Shown: piece by piece, positions 7,828 to 14,558 of the stretch
Layout: every line of letters starts with the position of its first letter
Position numbering within the stretch: the stretch's first letter is position 1
NCBI GenBank assembly: GCA_030039095.1
Contig: JASHQP010000616.1
Span: forward strand, 1 to 31,461
Source of the DNA: Streptosporangiaceae bacterium
GTDB taxonomy: Bacteria; Actinomycetota; Actinomycetes; Streptosporangiales; Streptosporangiaceae
Length of the DNA stretch: 31,461 nucleotides
Direction of reading: 5' to 3'
Made by a program: the position numbers and the translations under genes
Notes under the pieces: generated by a model
What the model was told of the DNA's origin: nothing
The model's database searches: none
Seen by the model: only the letters and a program-made list of their open reading frames with translations

Positions 7828-7926
7828 GAGTACCGGGTGGCGGGTTCTCACGGCGGCCGGAGTACCCGGGTCGCGGGTTCTCACGGCCGGCCGGAGTAGC
7901 AGGTGGCGGGTTCTCACGGCCGGCCG
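7828..7926. repeat. Three tandem copies of a 32-34-bp unit
   Basis: Units at 7828-7859, 7860-7893 and 7894-7926 share gagta, then cgggttctcacggc and ggccg. There are no unique spacers, so it is not CRISPR. Role unknown. Confidence 0.8.
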
Positions 7927-8162
7927 GGCCGGGCCAGGACCGCGCGAATCCCCGGCCCCTAGGGGAAAGTCGGCCTCTCGGCCTCCGGTGAACCGCTTCG
8001 CCGGGCAGAACGCCGTATTACAGTAATGCAACGTCTGAACGCACCTTGCGTCGCTGGGTTGCACCTTGGTTTGACGCAGGGGCGACGCTACCTGGTGATT
8101 TGGCCGGTAGCGCGCCTATTGCGGAAGCCAGCAACCAGCAGATACAGCAGCATCGCGCATCC

Positions 8163-8181
8163 GGCTGACATCCAGTCAGCC
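8163..8181. promoter_or_regulatory. Inverted repeat upstream of korA, possible operator
   Basis: GGCTGAC (8163-8169) and GTCAGCC (8175-8181) are exact complements around atcca. Weak -10-like hexamers (TACGGT at 8194, TAACCT at 8205) follow, so this may be the korAB promoter region. Confidence 0.3.
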
Positions 8182-8340
8182 GTCGGCAGGATGTACGGTA
8201 GTCCTAACCTCAACAAAACCTCAACGCCCCGGCCCAGGCCACGGACAGGGGCGGCGCCTACAAGGATGCACGCCGTCACCGCGTCCCCAGTGCCCCCCTC
8301 GGCACTGCCCGGCCTCGGCGCGTAGAGGAGGCCTCCGACT

Positions 8341-10209
8341 GTGACCAAGCAGGTCCAGCAACTAGACCGGGTCATCATCAGGTTCGCGGGCGACTCGGGC
8401 GACGGCATGCAGCTTGCCGGCGACAGGTTCACTCAGGAAACAGCGACGTTCGGCAACGACCTGTCGACGCTGCCGAACTTCCCAGCCGAGATCAGGGCTC
8501 CCGCCGGGACGCTTCCCGGGGTATCCAGCTTCCAGCTGCACTTCGCCGACCACGACATCCTGACGCCGGGCGACGCTCCCGACGTCCTGGTGGCCATGAA
8601 CCCGGCGGCGCTCAAGGCCAACATCGGCGACCTGCCGCGCGGCGCGGACATCATCGCCAACACCGATGAGTTCACCAAGCGCAACCTGAGCAAGGTCGGC
8701 TACGAGGCCAGCCCGCTAGAGGACGGCTCGCTGTCCGGCTACCAGCTGCACGCCCTGCCGATCACCTCGATGACCGTCAAGGCGCTGGAGGGCTTCGACA
8801 TCAGCCGCAAGGAGGCCGAGCGGGCAAAGAACATGTTCGCGCTCGGCCTGCTGTCCTGGCTGTACAACAGGCCGGCCGACGGCACGATGACGTTCCTCGA
8901 AGCCAAGTTCGCCAAGAAGCCCGAGATCATGGAGGCGAACAAGACCGCCTTCCGGGCCGGCTGGAACTACGGCGAGACCACCGAGGCGTTCTCGGTTCAG
9001 TACGAGGTCAAGCCGTCCGAGATGCCGCCGGGGACCTACCGGAACATCACCGGCAACATCGCGCTGGCCTACGGGCTGATCGCGGCCTCCCGGCGGTCCG
9101 GCCTGCCGCTGTTCCTCGGGTCCTACCCGATCACCCCGGCCTCCGACATTCTGCACGAACTCGCCAGGCACAAGCGGTTCGGCGTGCGCACGTTCCAGGC
9201 CGAGGACGAGATCGGCGGCGTCGGCGCGGCGCTCGGCGCAGCCTTCGGCGGTGCCCTCGGCGTCAGCACCACGTCGGGGCCGGGAATGGTGCTGAAGCAG
9301 GAGACGATCGGGCTCGCGGTTTCCGTGGAGCTGCCGCTGATCATCTGCGACATCCAGCGGGCCGGCCCGTCCACGGGGATGCCCACCAAGACCGAGCAGG
9401 CCGACCTCCTGATGGCGATTTACGGGCGGAACGGTGAGTCGCCCGTGGCCGTGGTCGCGCCGGCCACTCCGTCCGACTGCTTCGACATCGCGCTCGAGGC
9501 GGTCAGGATCGCCACCAAGTACCGGACGCCGGTGGTCATTCTGTCCGACGGCTACCTGGCCAACGGCTCGGAACCGTGGCGTATCCCCGAGGTCGCGGGC
9601 CTGCCCAAACTGCGCGACGAGTTCTCTTTCTCCAGCCCGAGCGAGTGGCGGGGCGACGGTGACCAGCCACGATTCCTACCGTTCAAGCGGGACAACCAGA
9701 CTCTCGCGCGTCCCTGGGCTATCCCCGGGACCCCGGGCCTCGAGCACCGGATCGGGGGGATCGAGAAGGCCGACGCGTCCGGCACGATCTCCTACGACCC
9801 CGACAACCACGACAAGATGGTCCGGCTGCGCCAGGCGAAGATCGACGGCATCGCCGCGGACATCGGGCCGCTCGAGGTCGACGATCCGGACGGCGACGCG
9901 AAGGTTCTGGTGCTGGGCTGGGGATCGACGTTCGGCTCGATCGGCGCCGCGGTGCGCCGGGTCCGGCTGGCCGGCGGCAAGGTCGCCCAGGCGCACCTGC
10001 GGCACCTGTCGCCGTTCCCGGCCAACCTCGCCGAGGTACTCACCGCCTACGACAAGGTCCTGGTCCCGGAGATCAACCTGGGCCAGCTCGCGCTCATTCT
10101 CCGCGGCCGCTATCTCGTCGACGTGATCTCCTACAACAGGGTCCGCGGGCTGCCGTTCCGGGCCGCGGAACTGGCAGGCGTCATCCAGGATGTGATCGCA
10201 AATGTCTGA
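8341..10209 (+). CDS. korA: 2-oxoacid:ferredoxin oxidoreductase, fused gamma-alpha subunit (KorA)
   Basis: The 622-residue product joins a gamma domain (about 1-190: RFAGDSGDGMQLAGDRF, then PAGTLPGVSSFQLHF) to an alpha domain (about 215-620: ITGNIALAYGLIAA, FLGSYPITPASDILHELA, FQAEDEIGGVGAALGAAFGG, TTSGPGMVLKQETIGLA). This is the KorA layout. With KorB it oxidatively decarboxylates 2-oxoglutarate (or another 2-oxoacid) with CoA, passing electrons to ferredoxin. The GTG start is supported by gaggagg nine bases upstream. The end overlaps korB by 8 nt, giving coupled translation. No ferredoxin gene is in the window, so the electron acceptor is encoded elsewhere. Confidence 0.95.
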   Translation: MTKQVQQLDRVIIRFAGDSGDGMQLAGDRFTQETATFGNDLSTLPNFPAEIRAPAGTLPGVSSFQLHFADHDILTPGDAPDVLVAMNPAALKANIGDLPRGADIIANTDEFTKRNLSKVGYEASPLEDGSLSGYQLHALPITSMTVKALEGFDISRKEAERAKNMFALGLLSWLYNRPADGTMTFLEAKFAKKPEIMEANKTAFRAGWNYGETTEAFSVQYEVKPSEMPPGTYRNITGNIALAYGLIAASRRSGLPLFLGSYPITPASDILHELARHKRFGVRTFQAEDEIGGVGAALGAAFGGALGVSTTSGPGMVLKQETIGLAVSVELPLIICDIQRAGPSTGMPTKTEQADLLMAIYGRNGESPVAVVAPATPSDCFDIALEAVRIATKYRTPVVILSDGYLANGSEPWRIPEVAGLPKLRDEFSFSSPSEWRGDGDQPRFLPFKRDNQTLARPWAIPGTPGLEHRIGGIEKADASGTISYDPDNHDKMVRLRQAKIDGIAADIGPLEVDDPDGDAKVLVLGWGSTFGSIGAAVRRVRLAGGKVAQAHLRHLSPFPANLAEVLTAYDKVLVPEINLGQLALILRGRYLVDVISYNRVRGLPFRAAELAGVIQDVIANV

Positions 10210-11308
10210 AGCCTTCCACGCCAACGGGGGGCACGCGCACGACGGCGCGCCGGACCCGGCCAGCCGCCGGCCGGCCGCGCTCACGCTCGTGCCCGTCGCC
10301 GACGAGAAGCTCACGACCAAGGACTTCAAGTCCGACCAGGAGGTCCGCTGGTGCCCGGGCTGCGGTGACTACGCGATCCTGGCGGCGTTCCAGTCGTTCC
10401 TGCCCGAACTCGGGATCCCGCGCGAGAACCTCGTGATCATCTCCGGGATCGGCTGCTCGTCGCGGCTGCCCTACTACGTGGACAGCTACGGCATGCACTC
10501 GATCCACGGCCGCGCCCCGGCGATCGCCACCGGGCTCGCGGCCTCCCGCCCCGACCTGTCGGTCTGGGTGATCACCGGTGACGGAGACGCGCTCTCGATC
10601 GGCGGCAACCACCTGATCCACGCGCTGCGCCGCAACATCAACATCAAGATCCTGCTTTTCAACAACCGGATCTACGGGCTGACGAAGGGCCAGTACTCGC
10701 CCACGTCGGAACGGGGCAAGGTCACCAAGTCCACCCCGTTCGGCTCGCTGGACACGCCGTTCAACCCGTTGTCGCTGGCGCTGGGCGCCGAGGCCAGCTT
10801 CGTCGCGCGGACCATCGACTCCGACCGCAAGCACCTGCAGGGCGTACTTCGGGCGGCGGCCGACCACCGGGGTGCAGCGTTCGTGGAGATCTACCAGAAC
10901 TGCCCGATCTTCAACGACGACGCGTTCCTCCCGCTCACCGAGCCAGCGTCGCGGGACGAGAACGTGATCCGGCTCGAGCACGGCGAGCCGATCCGGTTCG
11001 GCGCCGACAAGAACCTCGGCCTGGCGTTCAACAACCACGGGTCGCTGAGCGCGGTGGACGCGACCACCGCCGACGAGAGCTCGATGCTGGTTCACGACGC
11101 GCACGCGGCCGATCCTTCCTACGCGTTCGCGCTGACCCGCCTGGACAGCTCCGACGTGGCGAGGACGCCGATCGGGGTGCTGCGGCAGGCCCCGCGGCCC
11201 AGCTACGACGACCTGATGTCCGAGCAGATCGAGGCCGCGCGTGCCCGGGAGGGCCACGGCGACCTCGCCGCGCTGCTCGCGGGCGGCGACACCTGGCAGG
11301 TCGGCTGA
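10202..11308 (+). CDS. korB: 2-oxoacid:ferredoxin oxidoreductase, beta subunit (KorB)
   Basis: The 368-residue product carries the iron-sulfur cysteines WCPGCGDYAIL (about 50-60) and GIGCSSRLPYYV, then HGRAPAIATGLA and the thiamine-diphosphate motif beginning GDGDALSIGGNH and ending in FNNRIYG. These define the catalytic beta subunit of the 2-oxoglutarate/2-oxoacid:ferredoxin oxidoreductase, which holds ThDP and the 4Fe-4S cluster. A 40-residue low-complexity N-terminal extension precedes the domain. It overlaps korA and is followed after 23 bases by a crotonase gene, which may belong to the same transcript. Confidence 0.95.
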   Translation: MSEAFHANGGHAHDGAPDPASRRPAALTLVPVADEKLTTKDFKSDQEVRWCPGCGDYAILAAFQSFLPELGIPRENLVIISGIGCSSRLPYYVDSYGMHSIHGRAPAIATGLAASRPDLSVWVITGDGDALSIGGNHLIHALRRNINIKILLFNNRIYGLTKGQYSPTSERGKVTKSTPFGSLDTPFNPLSLALGAEASFVARTIDSDRKHLQGVLRAAADHRGAAFVEIYQNCPIFNDDAFLPLTEPASRDENVIRLEHGEPIRFGADKNLGLAFNNHGSLSAVDATTADESSMLVHDAHAADPSYAFALTRLDSSDVARTPIGVLRQAPRPSYDDLMSEQIEAARAREGHGDLAALLAGGDTWQVG

Positions 11309-11331
11309 GGCCGGACGCAGGAACGGACAGC

Positions 11332-12258
11332 ATGGACGAAATGCCGGATGCGAGGGCCGGCCGGAGGTCGGCCATGGAGAGGGACGGGGAGGTGGGCGGG
11401 GGCAGGAGGGCTCCGGGGGGCTCCGCCCCCCGGTCCGGAGGTCCGGGGGTTACTCCCCGGACTGACACCGGTCCAGGGGTTACCCCCCGGGCCAGCACTG
11501 TTCAGGTCGACCGCAAGGGGCCGGTCACCACCGTCATCCTGAACCGGCCCGGGGTGCGCAATGCGGTCGACGGCCCGACCGCCGCGGCGCTCGCCGAGGC
11601 GTTCGAGGATTTTGACGCCGACCCCGACGCCGCCGTCGCCGTGCTGTTCGGCGCCGGCGGCACGTTCTGCGCGGGCGCCGATCTCAAGGCCATGGGCGGC
11701 CCGTCCGGCAACCGCGTCGAAGCGGATGGCCGCGGGCCGATGGGCCCGACCCGGATGCGGCTCTCCAAGCCGGTGATCGCGGCGATCGCTGGCCACGCCG
11801 TGGCCGGCGGCCTGGAACTCGCGCTGTGGTGCGACCTGCGGGTGGCGCAGGACGACGCCGTGCTCGGCGTGTTCTGCCGGCGCTGGGGTGTGCCGCTGAT
11901 CGACGGCGGCACGGTGCGGCTGCCGCGGCTGATAGGGCAGGGCCGGGCGCTCGACATGATCCTCACCGGCCGCGCTGTGTCCGCGGTGGAGGCCAAGCAG
12001 ATGGGGCTCGTCGACCGCGTTGTTCCGGACGGCCGGGTCAGGGACGCGGCCGAGCAGTTGGCGCGGGAGATCGCGGCGCTCCCCCAGGCCTGCCTGCGCA
12101 GCGACCGGATGTCCGCGCTCGAAGGGCTGTCGCTCGGCCACGACGAGGCGATGGCCAACGAGTTCGCGCACGGCATCGCGGTGCTCGCGGACCCCGGCGT
12201 GGTCGAGGGCGTGTCCCGGTTCCGCGGCGGCGCCGGCCGCGGCGGCTCCCCCGCCTGA
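11332..12258 (+). CDS. Crotonase (enoyl-CoA hydratase/isomerase family) with a repeat-derived N-terminal extension
   Basis: The 308-residue product has a crotonase core from about residue 55: VTTVILNRPGVRNAVD, the oxyanion-hole segment GTFCAGADLKAMGG, and AVAGGLELALWCDLRVA holding the first catalytic Glu position. The second catalytic Glu of true hydratases (QPE in rat enoyl-CoA hydratase) is replaced here: the aligned segment reads GVFCRRWGVPLIDGGT. Hydratase activity is therefore doubtful and another crotonase reaction is possible. The first 55 residues are encoded largely by G/C palindromic repeats (11411-11490) and contain the repeated GPGVTPR. No ATG, GTG or TTG occurs in frame between the repeat and the core, so the extension seems to be translated. 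It follows korB by 23 bases. Confidence 0.88.
   Translation: MDEMPDARAGRRSAMERDGEVGGGRRAPGGSAPRSGGPGVTPRTDTGPGVTPRASTVQVDRKGPVTTVILNRPGVRNAVDGPTAAALAEAFEDFDADPDAAVAVLFGAGGTFCAGADLKAMGGPSGNRVEADGRGPMGPTRMRLSKPVIAAIAGHAVAGGLELALWCDLRVAQDDAVLGVFCRRWGVPLIDGGTVRLPRLIGQGRALDMILTGRAVSAVEAKQMGLVDRVVPDGRVRDAAEQLAREIAALPQACLRSDRMSALEGLSLGHDEAMANEFAHGIAVLADPGVVEGVSRFRGGAGRGGSPA
11411..11490. repeat. G/C palindromic repeats inside the 5' end of the crotonase gene
   Basis: A 9-bp perfect hairpin (11413-11421 with 11425-11433, loop tcc) is followed by two 20-bp palindromic copies, 11441-11460 and 11471-11490, which differ at two bases and are set 30 bp (10 codons) apart. Such G/C mini-repeats are usually intergenic in actinobacteria. 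Confidence 0.75.
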
Positions 12259-12300
12259 CGCCGCCCCAGGACGCGCGGCGGGCGCTGACGGCTCGTGGGT

Positions 12301-12336
12301 GTACCAAAAGACGGGTTGTAGGCCGTCTTTTGGTAC
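12301..12336. terminator. Perfect 14-bp hairpin after the crotonase gene
   Basis: gtaccaaaagacgg (12301-12314) pairs with ccgtcttttggtac (12323-12336) around an eight-base loop, 42 bases after the stop. It closes the korA-korB-crotonase transcript. The architecture (a four-A/T block inside a G/C stem) matches the hairpin after yajQ. Confidence 0.75.
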
Positions 12337-12520
12337 ATTCATCGCTGCGCAGGTGGAGGATCGGGGCGGCGGCGCGGGATCGGAGGTTCCTGGCGCGGGA
12401 TTCGGGGCTACGGCGCGGGATCGGGGCGCATCCGGCCGCGGCGCGTCATACTCGGTGCCAACTTTTCGCGTGGGACGGCCGTCTCATGAATGGTGCGACA
12501 GCGGGCGAGATGGGGTGGCG

Positions 12521-13519
12521 ATGGACGGCGAGCGTACGCCGGATGCGAGCAGGCTGGTCAGGCTTGCCGCCGCGGTTGGGCTGCCGGTTGCGCTCGGCGC
12601 GGCCTTGGTCGGCAGCGCCGCGCCGGCCGCCGCCCAGGCGTCCCGCGCCGCCAGCAGCAGCACGGCCACGGCGAGCAGCACGGCCACGGCCGCCATTTGC
12701 GAGGATGCCAGCCACCCGGCGCTCGCCGCACGCGTGTCCAAGAGAATTCTCGCGGCGATGGCCGGCCGCTCGTCCGTGGTCGGCGTGGCGATGGACGACC
12801 GGGTCTCCGGGCTCACCTGCAAGTACCACCCGCACTGGCACTTCGATTCGGCCAGCGTCGTGAAGGTCACGATCCTGTCCGCGCTGCTGCGCAAGCTGCA
12901 GCAGGAGCATCGCGGCCTGACCGCGGCGCAGAAGGAACTGGCCACCGAGATGATCACCATCTCGGACAACGACGCCGCGTCGACGCTGTGGGCCGAGACC
13001 GGCAGGCCCAGCCTGCAGCACTTCCTCGACCTGGCAAAGATGAACGAGACCGTCCTCGGGCCGGGCGGCTACTGGGGCCTGACGTTGATCACCGCGCACG
13101 ACGAGCTCACCCTGCTCAAGCTGCTGACCAGCAAGAATTCCGTCCTGACCACGGCAAACCGCGACTACGTCCTCGGTCTGATGGCCCGGGTCGTCTCCTA
13201 TGAGCGCTGGGGCGTCCCGGCCGGAGCGCCGACCGACGTGACCGTGCACGTGAAGAACGGCTGGCTGCCTCTGGCCACGCACGGCTGGCGGATCAACAGT
13301 ATCGGCAGCTTCTCCGGTCACGGGAAGAACTACATGATCGTGGTGCTGAGCGACGACAACCCCACGATGGCCTACGGGGTCGACACCGTGCAGGACATCG
13401 CCGAGGTGATCAACCACGCCCTGAACCCCGGCGCCGCATCGGTGATCCCGGCCGCCACCCCGAACCGTTCGTGGGGCATCCCCGACGAGAAGATCCCGGC
13501 CACCCTCGGACGCCGTTGA
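12521..13519 (+). CDS. Secreted class A beta-lactamase-like serine hydrolase
   Basis: The 332-residue product begins with a signal peptide (about residues 9-45: basic RLVR, hydrophobic LAAAVGLPVALGAALVGSA, then APAAAQA as the likely cleavage site). A Ser/Thr/Ala linker follows. The hydrolase domain has SxxK as SVVK in FDSASVVKVTIL, SDN in TISDNDAAS, and KNG in VHVKNGWLP in place of KTG, so all three active-site motifs of the class A beta-lactamase/transpeptidase fold are present. It may hydrolyse beta-lactams or be a cell-wall-related hydrolase; the KNG variant leaves this open. The start was chosen at ATG 12521, in front of the signal peptide, with a G-rich site upstream. Its TGA overlaps the TTG of the next gene. 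Confidence 0.88.
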   Translation: MDGERTPDASRLVRLAAAVGLPVALGAALVGSAAPAAAQASRAASSSTATASSTATAAICEDASHPALAARVSKRILAAMAGRSSVVGVAMDDRVSGLTCKYHPHWHFDSASVVKVTILSALLRKLQQEHRGLTAAQKELATEMITISDNDAASTLWAETGRPSLQHFLDLAKMNETVLGPGGYWGLTLITAHDELTLLKLLTSKNSVLTTANRDYVLGLMARVVSYERWGVPAGAPTDVTVHVKNGWLPLATHGWRINSIGSFSGHGKNYMIVVLSDDNPTMAYGVDTVQDIAEVINHALNPGAASVIPAATPNRSWGIPDEKIPATLGRR

Positions 13520-13635
13520 CCGCCAGCACGCCGTTGACCGCCAGCACGCCGTTCACCGTTGCCACGCCGTTCACCGTTGGCACGCCGTTCACCGTTGGCA
13601 CGCCGTTGACCGCCAGTGCGCGGTTGACCGCCGGC
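13510..13635. repeat. Seven tandem copies of an 18-bp unit
   Basis: Units of acgccgttSaccgYYRSc type run from 13510 to 13635 without spacers. They span the end of the beta-lactamase-like gene and the beginning of the methyltransferase frame, where they encode the hexapeptide TP(L/F)T(A/V)(S/A/G). Unit gain or loss would keep the reading frame. Confidence 0.95.
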
Positions 13636-14382
13636 ACAACGCCAGGCACCAGGGCCGCGGCCCGCGCGGCGTTCCCCGACTGGCGCTTCGCTCCCAATCA
13701 GGGCGGGAACCCGGACGTCTACGAGATCGAGAACCGGGGCATCGACCCCGACGGCCACGTGCTCGCCGCCATGCGCCGGCTGGCCCCCTGGAACGGGCGC
13801 ACGCTGCTCGACCTCGGCTGCGGAGCCGGCTTCTGGCTGTCCGGATACGCCGACGAGGCGGCCCAGGTCATCGGCGTCGAGCCGGACCCGGTGCTGCGTG
13901 CCAGGGCCGCCGAGCGCACCAGCGACCTTCCGCACGTGGAGGTGCTGGCCGGGTCCGCCGAGCACCTGCCGCTCGCCGACCGGTCCGTCGACGTGGTCCA
14001 CGCGAGGTTCGCCTACTTCCTCGGCCCCGGCGGCGACGCCGGGCTCGCGGAGGTCATGCGGGTGCTGGCCCCGGGCGGCAGCCTGGTCGTCGTCGACAAC
14101 GATTACCACTGGGGCCAGCTCGCCAGTCTGCTCGCCGCGGCCTCGAAAAAGCCACCGCGGCGGACCGCCGAGGCCATCGACGCCTGGTGGCGGCAGCGCG
14201 GCGCCACACGGCACGAGGTGCGCTCCCGGTGGCTGTTTGCCAGCCGCGCGGACTTCGCCGCGGTGCTGGACATCGAGGTCCCCGCGGCTGTCGCGCGGGC
14301 ATGGCTGGCGAGGCACCCGGCCGCGACGGGCCTGTCCTGCGGCTACGTCCTCTTCGCGGTTACCCGCGCCGACCGTGTATGA
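13516..14382 (+). CDS. Class I SAM-dependent methyltransferase with a hexapeptide-repeat N-terminus
   Basis: The core (from about residue 55) shows TLLDLGCGAGFWLSGYA (SAM glycine motif), VIGVEPDP (acidic end of strand 2), VEVLAGSAEHLPLADRSVD and a MRVLAPGGSLVVVDND strand, typical of Methyltransf_11/25 proteins. The substrate is unknown. The N-terminal part consists of the hexapeptide repeats and an Ala/Arg stretch. Start choice is weak: TTG at 13516 overlaps the TGA of the upstream gene and suits translational coupling; ATG at 13471 inside that gene is the other candidate; neither has a good ribosome site. The stop codon lies within the promoter of the aromatic leader peptide. Confidence 0.8.
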   Translation: MTASTPLTASTPFTVATPFTVGTPFTVGTPLTASARLTAGTTPGTRAAARAAFPDWRFAPNQGGNPDVYEIENRGIDPDGHVLAAMRRLAPWNGRTLLDLGCGAGFWLSGYADEAAQVIGVEPDPVLRARAAERTSDLPHVEVLAGSAEHLPLADRSVDVVHARFAYFLGPGGDAGLAEVMRVLAPGGSLVVVDNDYHWGQLASLLAAASKKPPRRTAEAIDAWWRQRGATRHEVRSRWLFASRADFAAVLDIEVPAAVARAWLARHPAATGLSCGYVLFAVTRADRV

Positions 14383-14383
14383 T
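14378..14383 (+). promoter_or_regulatory. -10 hexamer of the leader-peptide/DAHP synthase transcript
   Basis: TATGAT is five of six to TATAAT and is followed by seven bases and the ATG of the leader peptide at 14391, so the transcript should start at or next to that ATG. It overlaps the stop codon of the upstream methyltransferase gene. No clear -35 is visible. Confidence 0.6.
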
Positions 14384-14390
14384 CTCCGGC

Positions 14391-14450
14391 ATGTCCCGTT
14401 GGTATTGGCGCTTTGAGCTGGCTCTGGGTGGGCCAGCAGCCAAGCGCTGA
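14391..14450 (+). CDS. Aromatic-rich leader peptide controlling the DAHP synthase gene
   Basis: The 19-codon frame encodes MSRWYWRFELALGGPAAKR: Trp4, Tyr5, Trp6 and Phe8 form a cluster holding all three aromatic amino acids, the end products of the pathway whose first enzyme is encoded downstream. There is no Shine-Dalgarno sequence, and a -10 hexamer lies seven bases before the ATG, so it is probably leaderless. A 15-bp stem begins inside its own codons (14417-14431). A ribosome stalling at the aromatic codons would cover that strand. A leader gene, aroR, has, as I recall, been reported ahead of the type I DAHP synthase gene of Corynebacterium glutamicum; this looks like the same idea. Confidence 0.8.
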   Translation: MSRWYWRFELALGGPAAKR

Positions 14451-14474
14451 CCAGCAGGACCACCCAGAGCCAGC
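14417..14474 (+). promoter_or_regulatory. Attenuator long stem (strands 1 and 2)
   Basis: gctggctctgggtgg (14417-14431, within the leader peptide) pairs perfectly over 15 bp with ccacccagagccagc (14460-14474). Strand 2 can alternatively pair with 14516-14525 (GCTGG and CTGG blocks), which would break up an 11-bp hairpin (14512-14522 with 14534-14544) that abuts the ribosome site of the DAHP synthase gene. Stalling at the leader's aromatic codons could therefore favour expression; this switch is inferred. Confidence 0.6.
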
Positions 14475-14475
14475 G

Positions 14476-14503
14476 AGGCAGAGACGCGGAGTCTCTGCCT
14501 TTC
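14476..14503 (+). terminator. Intrinsic terminator of the attenuator
   Basis: aggcagagac (14476-14485) pairs with gtctctgcct (14491-14500) around gcgga and is followed by a short pyrimidine tail (ttc). It lies between the leader peptide and the DAHP synthase start. Confidence 0.65.
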
Positions 14504-14558
14504 GTCATTCAGGCGGCTGGCCTGGGACGTGGAGGCTGGCCGCCAGGAAGGTACAGCC

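Larger units (their letters stand above)
7619..8340. other. Gene-free region upstream of korA
   Basis: About 720 bases without a convincing gene. It contains a 14-bp palindrome (7750-7763), three imperfect tandem copies of a 32-34-bp unit (7828-7926), an inverted repeat (8163-8181) and, at its right end, the gaggagg ribosome site of korA. Frames open through the tandem repeat encode only repetitive Gly/Pro/Arg peptides. Confidence 0.5.

Noticed and set aside
7828..7926. CRISPR-like array
   Set aside because: Units are directly adjacent without unique spacers, there are only three, and no cas genes are present.
7097..8026. A 309-codon + strand open frame
   Set aside because: Runs antisense to the hypothetical gene at 7046-7618 and then through the tandem repeats; no ribosome site and Arg/Pro/Gly-rich product.
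10181..11257. A 358-codon minus-strand open frame opposite korB
   Set aside because: Shadow frame; korB on the + strand carries the cysteine and thiamine-diphosphate motifs.
13510..13635. CRISPR-like array
   Set aside because: 18-bp units with no spacers and in-frame coding; it is a simple tandem repeat.
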